A stretch of 64,000 nt of DNA from assembly GCF_036867135.1 (NCBI RefSeq), contig NZ_JBAJIJ010000001.1, positions 2,418,001-2,482,000 of the forward strand. Direction: 5' to 3'. A program made the translations under genes and the position numbers. Shown here in pieces: positions 8,939 through 18,970 of this stretch. The notes beneath the pieces were generated by a model, which was not told the DNA's origin, did not search any database, and saw only the letters and a program-made list of their open reading frames with translations. Within the stretch, counting starts at the first letter, position 1. Each line of letters begins with the position of its first letter. The DNA is from Aeromicrobium sp. Sec7.5. GTDB taxonomy: Bacteria > Actinomycetota > Actinomycetes > Propionibacteriales > Nocardioidaceae.

Positions 8939-9932
8939 GTCCCAGCGCCTCACGGGCGACGCGGGTGTCGTCGGCGAAGAAGCCGTCGACACCCGCGTCG
9001 AGGAACACCCGGTACTCGGCCAGCGCGTCCCCGGCGGCCGCCTTGTCGTCACCGAGTCGGAAGTCCGCCGGCAGGAAGTTGTTCTCGTCCCGCATCGTCC
9101 AGATGTGCACCTGCAGCCCCACGGCGTGCGCCGCGTCGACCAGCCCCGTCTCACCCGTCAGCCAGTGGCCCGCTCGACGACCGACCACGAGACTCTTGTT
9201 CGGCCCGATCGCGTCGGCGTAGGTCGCGATCTCGGCGAGCGCCTCCGGTGTCGTCAGGTCGTCGTACGTGCGAGGGTCCCGGGCCTCGATGAAGTCCCAC
9301 GGCGCGCCCTTGCGGTCCAGCAGCTGGGTCAGCGGCAGCGGCGTGCGCCGACGGAGCTCGCGCAGGTTGCGGGTCTCGAACGACTGCAGCACGACCGGGA
9401 CGTCGGCGTCCGGCCGGTTCAACCCGCGCCGCTCGAGCGTCGCGATGATCCGGTCGTCCAGGTCGAGGCCGAGGCCCCGGAAGTACCCGGAGTGCTTGAT
9501 CTCCACGCACACGCCGACCCGGCGGTCCGCGGCCTGCGCGATGTCGAGCACGTCGTCGAAGGTCAGGATCTCCGCCGTGAGCCCGATGTTCTGCGGGCGG
9601 AGCTGGGGCAGACGTTCCCGCGTCCGCAGGGTCTTGAGCTCGGCGAGGGTGAAGTCCTCGGTGAACCATCCCGCCCGCGGGATCCCGTCGACGAACTTCG
9701 CCGTCTTGCGGCCGGAGAACTCCGGTCGGTCGGCCACGTCGGTCGTGTCACCGATCTCGTTCTCGTGCCGCGCCACGAGGTGACCGTCGGCCGTGCAGAC
9801 GAGGTCGGGCTCGATGTGGTCGGCGCCCCACGCGATCGCGAGCTCGTACGACGCGCGGGAGTGCTCCAGCCGGCACGTCGGCACCCCGCGGTGACCGATG
9901 ACGATCGGGCGACTCACGATGGGCCGGGCCAC
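8916..9932 (-). CDS. glpQ: glycerophosphodiester phosphodiesterase
   Basis: Hydrolyses deacylated phospholipids (glycerophosphodiesters) to glycerol 3-phosphate and an alcohol. The 338-aa protein has the GDPD signature HRG at 14-16, the metal-binding EPDLVCTADGHLVARHE, and later VCVEIKHSGY and HIWTMRDENNF, in the order of the TIM-barrel family. No signal peptide is visible, so it is probably cytoplasmic. The GTG start at 9932 follows a CATGAT hexamer six bases upstream. The gene converges with the small membrane gene and diverges from the secreted protein at 10077. The family is secure; the glpQ symbol is generic. Confidence 0.88.
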   Translation of the reverse strand: MARPIVSRPIVIGHRGVPTCRLEHSRASYELAIAWGADHIEPDLVCTADGHLVARHENEIGDTTDVADRPEFSGRKTAKFVDGIPRAGWFTEDFTLAELKTLRTRERLPQLRPQNIGLTAEILTFDDVLDIAQAADRRVGVCVEIKHSGYFRGLGLDLDDRIIATLERRGLNRPDADVPVVLQSFETRNLRELRRRTPLPLTQLLDRKGAPWDFIEARDPRTYDDLTTPEALAEIATYADAIGPNKSLVVGRRAGHWLTGETGLVDAAHAVGLQVHIWTMRDENNFLPADFRLGDDKAAAGDALAEYRVFLDAGVDGFFADDTRVAREALGLRTSVGT

Positions 9933-10076
9933 ACCGCCATCATGCCACCGGTGATCGTCGAAGGCTGGGAGGTTCCGGGGGCCGACGGTCGTCCCGATGA
10001 AGGACCACGGCGCGCCGGGTGGTGGCTCCGTGGTCGGGTTCGCCGGTACCGTGCGATCACCGGATCAGGAGGTTCC

Positions 10077-10763
10077 ATGACACACGCCCCTCGACGCCTT
10101 CTCACGTGCGCGGTCGCGGGCGCCGCCGCGCTGCTGGTGCTCGGTTCGTCCGCGCTCTCGTCGGCCGCCACCGAGTCCCCGTACCGCGACGTCCGTCTGC
10201 AGGTCCCTGCCCCGACGCCCGAGGTCGTCGCGAGCAGCTCCGGCGTCACTCCGGTTCCGGCGCCCCGCCCCGGCTCGGGCACGACCGCCGTCGACCAGCT
10301 GTCGCCGGAGGAACAGGCCTGGGCGCCGTACTGGTCAATGGGCTCCGCCCTGTTCGCGATCGAGTCCGACCACGCCGCGACCTTCGCCTACGCCTGCTTC
10401 GACGGATTCGTCGGCGTGGTCGGGTTCGTCGGCGACGCACCTCGAGCGGCGATCGAGCGGCTCGCGGCCACGGGCCTGCCCTATGAGGTCCACGCCGGGG
10501 TCGGCTACACGTACGCCGAGCACCTCGACGAGGTGGACCGCGTGTCCGTGGCGCTCGTGGGCGAGCTCGATCTCGGATCCGGGGCGAACAGCGTCATGGT
10601 GGCGCCGAGTCCGGAGCGGGGCGCCGGCCGCATCCTCGTCACCGTCGCCAGCACCGATCCTGCGCAGCTGCGCCGCATGGCGGACGTGGCCGCCGACCTG
10701 ACCGTCTCGTGGCCGTTCTCGCTCGACGTCGAGAGCACCGACGACCCGATCGTGCTCCTGTAG
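10077..10763 (+). CDS. secreted protein of unknown function
   Basis: Protein of 228 aa with a signal peptide (LLTCAVAGAAALLVLGSSALSSAA) probably cut after about residue 32, then a Pro/Ala-rich linker and a globular domain containing a single Cys (FAYACFDGFVG). No lipobox follows the signal, so it is likely exported rather than lipidated. A strong AGGAGG ribosome-binding site lies four bases before the ATG. It stands alone between the divergent glycerophosphodiesterase and the converging gamma-glutamyltransferase. No family was recognised. Confidence 0.75.
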   Translation: MTHAPRRLLTCAVAGAAALLVLGSSALSSAATESPYRDVRLQVPAPTPEVVASSSGVTPVPAPRPGSGTTAVDQLSPEEQAWAPYWSMGSALFAIESDHAATFAYACFDGFVGVVGFVGDAPRAAIERLAATGLPYEVHAGVGYTYAEHLDEVDRVSVALVGELDLGSGANSVMVAPSPERGAGRILVTVASTDPAQLRRMADVAADLTVSWPFSLDVESTDDPIVLL

Positions 10764-10772
10764 CGGCCGCCC

Positions 10773-12272
10773 CTACGGCCCGGGGCGCACCAGGCGGACC
10801 GCGCCGTCTCGGCGCGGGTCGGCGGCCGCGACGAGATGTCCGTCGGGACGGCGCAAGGTCGCGGCGACGCCGCCGAAGTACATCGACGGCTCGGTCTCGA
10901 CCTTGACCTCCTCGGCCGGACGGCCGGCACGGTGCACGTGGACGCGGGGGTGGTTGACCGCGGCCTGGAGCCCGAGGCCGCCGTTCACGAAGCCGGCGAC
11001 GGCCTGGACGATCGCGGTCGTGATGCGGTCGGCACCCGGCGACCCGATGGCGAGCGTCGTGCCGTCGGCGTGGCGACCGACCGTGGGCGCCATGTTGGAG
11101 AGCAGGCGGGTGCCCGGCGGCAGGCCGTGGAGACCACGGGGGTTCAGCTCCTGCTCACCGAGGCAGTTGTTGAGCCAGACGCCCGTGCCCGCCGCGACCA
11201 TGCCGGAGCTGTAGCCCGAGGACACCGTCACCGCGCACGCCAGGCCGTCGGAGTCGGCGGTCGAGACGTGCGCCGTGGAGCCGGACTCCAGGGCCGCGAT
11301 GCCACCGCTCTCGACCTGTCCCAGCAGCAGCGATGCCTCGGCGGCGAGGTCGTCCGCTCCCTCGAGCCGATCCAGGCGCGCCGCGAGCACGGCCCGCTGG
11401 ACGCGCACCATGTGCTCCACGTCGCCCTCGCCCCAGCGCAGGTCGACGAGCGGTGCGCGGGGGTGACCGTCCAGCAGGGCCAGCATCGCCGCGACGCACA
11501 CGCCACCGATGGCCGGCGGAGGGTTGGTGCCGAAGGTCCAGTCCCCCAGCCGTGAGACGAGCGAGGGGCGCACGACCGGCCGGTACGCCGCGAGGTCCGC
11601 GGCGCCGAGGAGGCCGCCGCGGGCGAGGACGTCGGCGCTGATCGCGCGCGCCAGGTCGCCCTCGTGCATCGCGCGAGGGCCCTCGGCCGCGATGACCTCG
11701 AGGGTCGCGGCGAGATCGGGCACGACGACGGCCTCGGTCGTGATCTCGCCCTCGAGGTCGTGCACGACGGACCGGCTCGCCGGGTCCCAGCCGAAGATCG
11801 ACTCGTGCACGTACTCCAGGTAGTACCGCGACGCCGCACTGAGCCGGAAGCCCGAGCGGGCCACCGCGATGGCCGGCTGCACGAGCTCGGCCCACGGCAG
11901 GGCGCCCCAGCGCGCGTGCGCCTCCCCGAGGGCCGCGACCGATCCGTGCGCCGCCACCGACCCGGGGCCCACCGTGATCGTGACGCCGCCGCCGTACGCG
12001 GTGTCGACGTCCCACGTGCCGCCACGGAGAGCAGGGGCCTCGCGCCCCGGCATGTCCATCCAGCCGTCGACCGTGACCGGCGCCGAGCCGTCGGCGGGCT
12101 GCACCGTGACGAAGCCGCCCGAGCTCAGCGACACCAGACCCACCTCGTTGACCATCGTCACGAGCACCGCGGCGATCGCCGCGTCGACCGCGTTGCCGCC
12201 GGCCAGCGCGATCTGCTCGCCGGCATCGGCCGCGGCCTCGCTCGGCGCGGCGATCGCGACGTCGGTGCTCAT
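10773..12272 (-). CDS. gamma-glutamyltransferase family protein
   Basis: Ntn-hydrolase that would transfer or hydrolyse gamma-glutamyl groups of glutathione-like or gamma-glutamyl compounds. The 499-aa single chain has the N-terminal GGNAVDAAIAA motif, the processing-site region GSTAHVSTADSDG whose Thr would become the new N-terminal nucleophile, and LNNCLGEQELNP, SNMAPT and GSPGADRI near the C-terminus. No signal peptide is evident, unlike the classical periplasmic enzyme, so a cytoplasmic role is likely. It is about 60 residues shorter than E. coli Ggt. The clustered 5-oxoproline genes lie 15 kb away, so any pathway link is speculative. The substrate is unknown. Confidence 0.85.
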   Translation of the reverse strand: MSTDVAIAAPSEAAADAGEQIALAGGNAVDAAIAAVLVTMVNEVGLVSLSSGGFVTVQPADGSAPVTVDGWMDMPGREAPALRGGTWDVDTAYGGGVTITVGPGSVAAHGSVAALGEAHARWGALPWAELVQPAIAVARSGFRLSAASRYYLEYVHESIFGWDPASRSVVHDLEGEITTEAVVVPDLAATLEVIAAEGPRAMHEGDLARAISADVLARGGLLGAADLAAYRPVVRPSLVSRLGDWTFGTNPPPAIGGVCVAAMLALLDGHPRAPLVDLRWGEGDVEHMVRVQRAVLAARLDRLEGADDLAAEASLLLGQVESGGIAALESGSTAHVSTADSDGLACAVTVSSGYSSGMVAAGTGVWLNNCLGEQELNPRGLHGLPPGTRLLSNMAPTVGRHADGTTLAIGSPGADRITTAIVQAVAGFVNGGLGLQAAVNHPRVHVHRAGRPAEEVKVETEPSMYFGGVAATLRRPDGHLVAAADPRRDGAVRLVRPGP

Positions 12273-12325
12273 GAAGGGGTGCTCACGACCGGGTGCTCAT
12301 CGACGGGCGCCGGTGGCCGGGACGC

Positions 12326-13933
<1,608 letters not shown>

Positions 13934-13940
13934 AGGGCCG

Positions 13941-13946
13941 ATCCTA
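13941..13946 (-). promoter_or_regulatory. putative -10 of guaA (leaderless)
   Basis: TAGGAT on the minus strand ends seven bases before the guaA GTG. It implies transcription from the start codon, so the structured DNA upstream is outside the guaA mRNA. Confidence 0.55.
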
Positions 13947-14005
13947 GCGGCCGAAAAACTTCTCGAGACCCCGCGTAACCCCCCGCCCTGGGCCTCGTTA
14001 ATTGG

Positions 14006-14270
14006 AGTGGATCTGACACATTCTCCCTCCCGTCAGATCCACTGTGCCCGCTCCTCGTGGCACAACAGGGCCCGGTCACTTTCTCCCTCCCGACCGGGCT
14101 CTGTGCTTTCCAGGAGCCGCACCGCGAAAAAGTTGGTCCGCTCCCGCAGGTAGGTCCCTCCCGACCGGCCGCGGGGGCGGACCGCTCGCATTTCCGGGGC
14201 TCCGATCCCAGCGGCTCCCGTCACGATGTGTGCGCAAAAGCGCCTCGGAAGAGCCTTCCGAGGCGCTTTT
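14006..14270 (+). ncRNA. candidate small RNA: tandem C-rich-loop hairpins
   Basis: Four stem-loops in a row between guaA and choD. A: stem AGTGGATCTGAC 14006-14017 with 14032-14043, loop ACATTCTCCCTCCC. B: 14044-14048 with 14059-14063, loop CGCTCCTCGT. C: 14065-14077 with 14092-14104, loop ACTTTCTCCCTCCC. D: 14135-14147 with 14171-14183, plus an inner GGTC/GACC stem with loop CCTCCC. A and C share nearly the same 14-base loop on unrelated stems. The non-Watson-Crick pairs (14069-14100, 14142-14176, 14151-14168) are all G-U if read on the plus strand but would be A/C mismatches on the minus strand. The rho-independent terminator at 14227-14280 has a T-run for this strand. Promoter and true 5' end are not evident. 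It recalls actinobacterial 6C RNA but the loops lack six consecutive Cs. Confidence 0.6.
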
Positions 14271-14280
14271 TGCGCACACA
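14227..14280. terminator. bidirectional intrinsic terminator
   Basis: A 24-25 bp near-perfect stem (14227-14250 with 14256-14280, one bulged A) and five-base loop, with an A-run on one side and a T-run on the other of the GC core CGCCTCGGAA. It can end choD transcription on the minus strand and a plus-strand transcript arriving from the hairpin array. Confidence 0.85.
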
Positions 14281-14308
14281 CCTGGTGGGCCACTCGGCCC
14301 GAGCGAGG

Positions 14309-16036
14309 TCAGTTGACGATGGGGAGGCGCAGGGCGCCGGGGGCCTCGTCGGGGACGACGGGGCTCTTGGGCGCGATGGGCTCGAGCCGGCGGTAGGCCT
14401 CGGTCACGTCGGGCCGGGTGTCGGTCTCGCCCTTGTTGGGCCAGAACGACATCGCCCGCTCGGCCTGGGCCGTGATCGTGAGCGACGGGTTGACGCCGAG
14501 GTTGGCCGTGATGGCCGATCCGTCGACGACGTGCAGGCCGTCGTGGCCGTAGAGGCGGTGGTACGGGTCGATGACGCCCGTCTCGGCACTGTCGCCGATG
14601 CACGCCCCGCCCATGAAGTGCGCCGTCAGCGGCACGTTGAACGGCTCGCCGATCGTGCCGCCCGCGGTGCCGGGCATGTGCTTGGCCATGCGCTGCACGG
14701 CCTCGTGGCCCTCCGGGATGAACGCCGGGTTGGGCGCTCCGTGTCCCTGGCGCGAGGTCAGACGCTTGCGCCCGAGGAAGCCGCGCTTGGTGTAGGTCGT
14801 GATCGAGTTGTCGTGCGTCTGCATGACGAGCGCGATGACGGTGCGCTCCGACCAGTGACGCAGGTCGTAGAGCTTGAAGAGGTTGCGCTTCTGCACCCAC
14901 ATCTCCCGCGCCCACACCCGCCAGCGGGCCTTGGGTCCGCTGCCGTCGGTGAGCACGGTCTGCATGAGCGACATCGCGTTCGAGCCCTTGCCGTACCGGA
15001 CGGGCTCGATGTGCGTGTGCTCGTTGGGGTGGAACGACGACGTGATCGCGACGCCCTCGCTGTAGTCGATGTCCTTGCCGTCCGAGATCGCCCCGAGGAG
15101 GGCCTCGGAGTTGGTGCGCGTCAGGAGGCCGAGACGCTGCGAGACGTTCGGGAGGTCGCCGGAGTCACGCATCTTGTGCAGGAGCTTCTGGGTGCCCATC
15201 GTGCTGGCCGCGAAGACCACCTGGCGCGCCCGCAGCTTGCGGTGCGGGCGGAAGCGCCGGTTGGTGCGACGGGTCTCGATCTCGTAGCCGCCGGCCGCGA
15301 GCGGGCGGACGGCCGTGACGGTCGTGAGCGGGTGGACCTCGGCGCCGTTCTGCTCGGCGAGGTACAGGTAGTTCTTGACGAGGGTGTTCTTGGCGTTGTG
15401 GCGGCAGCCGGTCATGCACTCGCCGCAGTTGATGCACGCCTTGCGGTCGGGGCCGGCGCCGCCGAAGTACGGGTCGCCCATGTCGGCACCCTGCTCGTCG
15501 CCGAACAGCACGCCGACCGGCGTGTGGTGGAACGTGCCCTCGACGCCCATCTCCGTGGCGACCTGCTTGATGAGCCGGTCGGCCTCGGTCTCGTACGGGT
15601 AGATGCTGACGCCGAGCATGCGCTTGGCCTGGTTGTAGTACGGCGCCAGCTCGGCACGCCAGTCGGTGATGTGGCCCCAGGCCGCGTCCTTGTAGAACGG
15701 GTCGAGGGGCTCGTACAGCGTGTTGGCGTACACGAGCGAGCCGCCGCCGACACCAGCACCCGACAGGATCAGGACGTCCCTGAGCTTGTCGATGCGCTGG
15801 ATGCCGTAGCACCCGATCTGCGGCATCCAGAGGAACTTGCGCAGGCGCCAGGAGCTCTTCGCGAAGTCGTCGTCCTCGAAGCGCTTGCCTGCCTCGAGCA
15901 CCGCGACCTTGTAGCCCTTCTCGGTGAGGCGGAGCGCCGACACGCTGCCACCGAAACCGGAGCCCACCACGATCACGTCGTAGTCGAAGTCCCCACCGTC
16001 GACGTCGTCCATGGAGTCCAGGATCTGGTCAGTCAT
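14309..16036 (-). CDS. choD: GMC-family flavoprotein oxidoreductase, ChoD-like
   Basis: FAD-dependent glucose-methanol-choline oxidoreductase of 575 aa. It resembles mycobacterial ChoD (annotated cholesterol oxidase, in vivo role uncertain) along its length, including the ends FLWMPQIGCYGIQRI and PVVPDEAPGALRLP. The FAD-binding motif VIVVGSGFGGSVSALRL lies at residues 21-37, a ferredoxin-like cysteine cluster CINCGECMTGC at 201-211, and the C-terminal GMC signature GVIDPYHRLYG ... VNPSLTITAQAERAM follows. The cysteine cluster is a hallmark of this subgroup and absent from classical cholesterol oxidases. An AAGGAG ribosome-binding site precedes the ATG. It follows gabD2 with a 13-base gap and ends at the bidirectional terminator. 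Proximity to guaB, guaB3 and guaA mirrors mycobacteria. Substrate unproven. Confidence 0.88.
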   Translation of the reverse strand: MTDQILDSMDDVDGGDFDYDVIVVGSGFGGSVSALRLTEKGYKVAVLEAGKRFEDDDFAKSSWRLRKFLWMPQIGCYGIQRIDKLRDVLILSGAGVGGGSLVYANTLYEPLDPFYKDAAWGHITDWRAELAPYYNQAKRMLGVSIYPYETEADRLIKQVATEMGVEGTFHHTPVGVLFGDEQGADMGDPYFGGAGPDRKACINCGECMTGCRHNAKNTLVKNYLYLAEQNGAEVHPLTTVTAVRPLAAGGYEIETRRTNRRFRPHRKLRARQVVFAASTMGTQKLLHKMRDSGDLPNVSQRLGLLTRTNSEALLGAISDGKDIDYSEGVAITSSFHPNEHTHIEPVRYGKGSNAMSLMQTVLTDGSGPKARWRVWAREMWVQKRNLFKLYDLRHWSERTVIALVMQTHDNSITTYTKRGFLGRKRLTSRQGHGAPNPAFIPEGHEAVQRMAKHMPGTAGGTIGEPFNVPLTAHFMGGACIGDSAETGVIDPYHRLYGHDGLHVVDGSAITANLGVNPSLTITAQAERAMSFWPNKGETDTRPDVTEAYRRLEPIAPKSPVVPDEAPGALRLPIVN

Positions 16037-16049
16037 GCAGCTCTCCTTC

Positions 16050-17651
16050 TCAGCGACGGACGGTCGTGCGACGCAGGACGCGCAGCAAGAACGTCAGGAT
16101 CGCAGCGTACGGCTTGGCGGGGATCGCGGCAGGGCCCGCGACGGGAAGCAGTCGCTGGACGCCCACCGACTGGGTCTCGGTGTAGCGGTAGTAGCCCTCC
16201 TCGCCCTGGCGACGGCCGGTGCCCGAGGTGCGCATGCCGCCCATCGGGGCGTCGACGCTGCCGAACGTGGCGCCGAAGCCCTCGTTGACGTTGACCGTGC
16301 CGGCCTTGATCCGCGGCGCGAGGCCGCGGGCCAGCCGGACCGGGCCGAAGATCGAGGCGTTGAGGCCGTACTCGCCCTCGTTGGCGAGCGCGACGGCCTC
16401 GTCGAGGCTCGAGTAGCGGTAGAGGGACACGAGCGGGCCGAACGTCTCCTCCGCGAAGCACTCGGCGGCCGCGGTGACGTCCTCCAGCACGGTGGGCTCG
16501 AAGAAGTACGGCCCGAGATCGGGTCGGGCCGAGCCGCCGGCCAGGACCGTGGCGCCGTTGGCGACCGCGTCGGCGACGTGCTTGGTGACGGTCTCGAGCT
16601 GGCTGGCCGAGACCAGGGAACCCATGTCGACGTCCCAGTCGAGGGAGGCGCCCAGGCTCATCGCCGCGACGCGACGCACGAACGCGTCCCGGAAGTCGTC
16701 GTAGACCGAGTCGTGCACGTAGAGCCGCTCGATCGAGACGCACAGCTGGCCAGCCGACGAGAAGCACGCGCCGACCGCGCCCTCGGCCGCCTTCTCGACG
16801 TCGGCACCGGGCAGCACGATCATGGGGTTCTTGCCGCCGAGCTCGAGCGAGTACCCGACGAGACGTTCGGCCGCGAGCTTGGCGATGCCGGTGCCGGTCG
16901 CGGTGGAGCCGGTGAAGCAGATGTAGTCCGCCTGCTGCACGATCGCGGTGCCGACGACCGAGCCCGCGCCGCTGACCATCTGCCACACGTCGGCCGGGAC
17001 GCCGGCCTTGCGCAGCAGCTCCAGGGCGGCCAGCGCCGTGAGGGGGCTCTGGCTGTCGGGCTTCTGCACCACGACGTTGCCGGCCGCGATGGCGGGCAGA
17101 CCGTCGGCCAAGGCCATCGTGAGCGGGTAGTTCCAGGGGCTGATGATGCCCACGACGCCCTTCGGCACGTGGTGCACCGTGATCTGGGTGATGAACGGGA
17201 ACACCCCGACGCCGCGGCGCGAGCCGGCCAGGTGGCGCAGGCGTCGACCGTAGTAACGCGCCGTGAGGGCCAGGTGCAGGACCTCGTCGTAGGCGTGCTT
17301 GCGGGTCTTGCCCGACTCGAGCTGGATCAGGTCCATCAGCTCGCCCTGGTGGGCGAGGACGAGGTCGTGCAGGCGCAGCAGCATGCCGGCCCGGTCGCGG
17401 ACCGAGGTCGAGGCCCAGCGGGGCTGGATCGCGCGCGCGGTGTCGAACGCCTCGTCGACGTCGCCGAGGCTCGAGACCGGGACCTCGGCGAGCGCCTCGC
17501 CGGTGAACGGGGTCGACGTCGTGCGGAACTCACCGGTGGTGCTGCGGATCAGGGCGGTCAGCTCGGCCGCGCGCGCCGCGGAGACCGGAGCGTCCACGGG
17601 GACATCCATGGCGGCGTCAGAGGCTCCAGGACGAACAGAAGTGGTCGACAT
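16050..17651 (-). CDS. gabD2: succinate-semialdehyde dehydrogenase (NADP+), GabD2-like
   Basis: Aldehyde dehydrogenase superfamily, 533 aa, expected to oxidise succinate semialdehyde to succinate. Visible: substrate/cofactor motif SPWNYPLTMALADGLPA, nucleotide-binding FTGSTATGTGIAKLAAERL, ELGGKNPMIV with the general-base Glu, and the catalytic-Cys region FSSAGQLCVSIERLYVH, which is typical of actinobacterial GabD2. The extreme C-terminus (FLLRVLRRTTVRR) is hydrophobic/basic, a possible peripheral membrane anchor. The ATG at 17651 is preferred over 17663 because TATGCT lies seven bases upstream (17659-17664). It is probably co-transcribed with choD. Exact aldehyde specificity is inferred. Confidence 0.85.
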   Translation of the reverse strand: MSTTSVRPGASDAAMDVPVDAPVSAARAAELTALIRSTTGEFRTTSTPFTGEALAEVPVSSLGDVDEAFDTARAIQPRWASTSVRDRAGMLLRLHDLVLAHQGELMDLIQLESGKTRKHAYDEVLHLALTARYYGRRLRHLAGSRRGVGVFPFITQITVHHVPKGVVGIISPWNYPLTMALADGLPAIAAGNVVVQKPDSQSPLTALAALELLRKAGVPADVWQMVSGAGSVVGTAIVQQADYICFTGSTATGTGIAKLAAERLVGYSLELGGKNPMIVLPGADVEKAAEGAVGACFSSAGQLCVSIERLYVHDSVYDDFRDAFVRRVAAMSLGASLDWDVDMGSLVSASQLETVTKHVADAVANGATVLAGGSARPDLGPYFFEPTVLEDVTAAAECFAEETFGPLVSLYRYSSLDEAVALANEGEYGLNASIFGPVRLARGLAPRIKAGTVNVNEGFGATFGSVDAPMGGMRTSGTGRRQGEEGYYRYTETQSVGVQRLLPVAGPAAIPAKPYAAILTFLLRVLRRTTVRR

Positions 17652-17658
17652 GGAGGCG

Positions 17659-17664
17659 AGCATA
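17659..17664 (-). promoter_or_regulatory. putative -10 of gabD2-choD
   Basis: TATGCT on the minus strand, seven bases before the ATG at 17651; decides between two nearby in-frame ATGs. Confidence 0.5.
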
Positions 17665-17729
17665 CCGCCGGTATGTGAACCGTGCCATCCTCGCAGGTCA
17701 GGTGCTGCGTCGGGCGGACGGACGGCTCG

Positions 17730-18500
17730 TCAGAGCACGATCCGGCGCGCCGGGGCGAGCGCTCGTCGCTCGTCGAGCATGGGGTGGAGCATCCGTGTCT
17801 CGGCGACGAGCGCGAGGTCGAGATCGGCCACCGCGACCCCCTGCTCGCCGTCGGGCACGGCGGCCACCGTGCGCCCCTCCGGGTCGTGGATCGCAGCACC
17901 TCCGCAGAACTCACCGTCGCCGCACCGACCCACGAGGGCGCCCACGGCCACGAAGAAGCCGTTGTCGAGCGCCCGGGCGCGGGTGTAGAGGTCGCGGCGG
18001 TGCTCGCTGCCCGCGTAGTACGCGATCGACGCGGCGTACAGCACCGCCCCCGCGTCGGCCGCCGCGCGGCCGTGCTCCGGGAAGCACGTGTCGTAGCAGG
18101 TGGCCAGCGCCACCGGGACCGCCGCGAGGTCGAGCACCGTGCCCGCCTCGCCGGGCTCGAACCAGTCCTGCTCGCCACCGGAGAGGTGCTGCTTGTCGTA
18201 GACCTGACGCACGTGGTCACCGCCGAACGCGAGGGTAGCGAGCCGTGGCCGGGCCTGCCCCGGGACGGCCGCTCCGGCCAGCACCACCGTGCCGACCGCG
18301 CTCGCCGCCTCCTGCAGCGGGCCGAGGCGGGGGTCGTCGGCAGCGATGACCGCCGGCGGGAGCGTGTACCCGGTGAGGAAGAGCTCGGGCAGCACCAGCA
18401 GCGCCGCTCCCCCGGCCTGCGACACCGCCTGGACCGCGGTCGCCACGTTGGCCTCGACGTCACCAGGCACCGACGTCAGCTGAGCGACCGCGACCCTCAT
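17730..18500 (-). CDS. carbon-nitrogen hydrolase (nitrilase superfamily)
   Basis: Amidohydrolase of 256 aa with the nitrilase catalytic triad: Glu39 in LVLPELFLTGY, Lys103 in YDKQHL and Cys135 in LATCYDTCFPE. Members cleave non-peptide C-N bonds (omega-amidases, carbamoylases). The second Cys nearby (CYDTC) is notable. The ATG overlaps the stop of the upstream GNAT gene (ATGA), which in turn overlaps guaB3, so all three are one coupled unit. It converges with no gene; gabD2 starts 78 bp downstream on the same strand. Substrate unknown; a link with the neighbouring acetyltransferase is possible. Confidence 0.85.
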   Translation of the reverse strand: MRVAVAQLTSVPGDVEANVATAVQAVSQAGGAALLVLPELFLTGYTLPPAVIAADDPRLGPLQEAASAVGTVVLAGAAVPGQARPRLATLAFGGDHVRQVYDKQHLSGGEQDWFEPGEAGTVLDLAAVPVALATCYDTCFPEHGRAAADAGAVLYAASIAYYAGSEHRRDLYTRARALDNGFFVAVGALVGRCGDGEFCGGAAIHDPEGRTVAAVPDGEQGVAVADLDLALVAETRMLHPMLDERRALAPARRIVL

Positions 18501-18970
18501 GACGCCGGGCCCTCGATCAGGTCCTTCGCGAAGCAGACCGAGTCCGGCACGGACCGGTAGGGCTCGAACACCGACACCTCCGTGTAGCCGCTGGCGCGGT
18601 ACAGGGCCAGGGCCGGCTCCTGGCGTGAGCCGGTGTGCAGGAGCAGACGTGGCGCGCCGGTGCGGCGCGCACGGTCCTCAAGGTCCTCCAACAGCAGCCG
18701 CCCCACTCCCTGACCTCGTCCGACCCGCGGGACGTACATGCGCTTGACCTCCACGTCGGCGCCGAGCCGGCGGAGCGCCCCCGTGCCGACCGGGTGGTCG
18801 CCCTGCCACGCGATCAGCGTCGCGACCACCGAGTCGGGATCGATGTCCTCGGCCGGTGCCGTGTGGCGGGGGCGGCCGTAGAGCGCAGCCATCTCGGCGC
18901 CCATCTCCTGCCGCATCCGCAGCACGACGGGGTCGTCCACCGCCACCTCGGTCAGGACGACCGGGATCAC
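18497..18970 (-). CDS. GNAT family N-acetyltransferase
   Basis: Acetyl-CoA-dependent acetyltransferase of 157 aa. The GNAT core is visible: EVKRMYVPRVGRGQGVGRLLLEDLE is motif A with its RGxGxG-type acetyl-CoA loop, followed by LLLHTGSRQEPALALYRASGY as motif B. The GTG at 18970 is chosen because it overlaps the guaB3 stop (GTGA); the long upstream frame runs inside guaB3. It lies between guaB3 and the nitrilase-family gene with four-base overlaps on both sides. Acceptor substrate unknown. Confidence 0.85.
   Translation of the reverse strand: MIPVVLTEVAVDDPVVLRMRQEMGAEMAALYGRPRHTAPAEDIDPDSVVATLIAWQGDHPVGTGALRRLGADVEVKRMYVPRVGRGQGVGRLLLEDLEDRARRTGAPRLLLHTGSRQEPALALYRASGYTEVSVFEPYRSVPDSVCFAKDLIEGPAS

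Noticed and set aside
14006..14183. Purine riboswitch or leader of guaA
   Set aside because: The array lies upstream of a guaA -10 that puts transcription at the start codon, the G-U pairs point to the plus strand, and no purine-riboswitch core was recognised.
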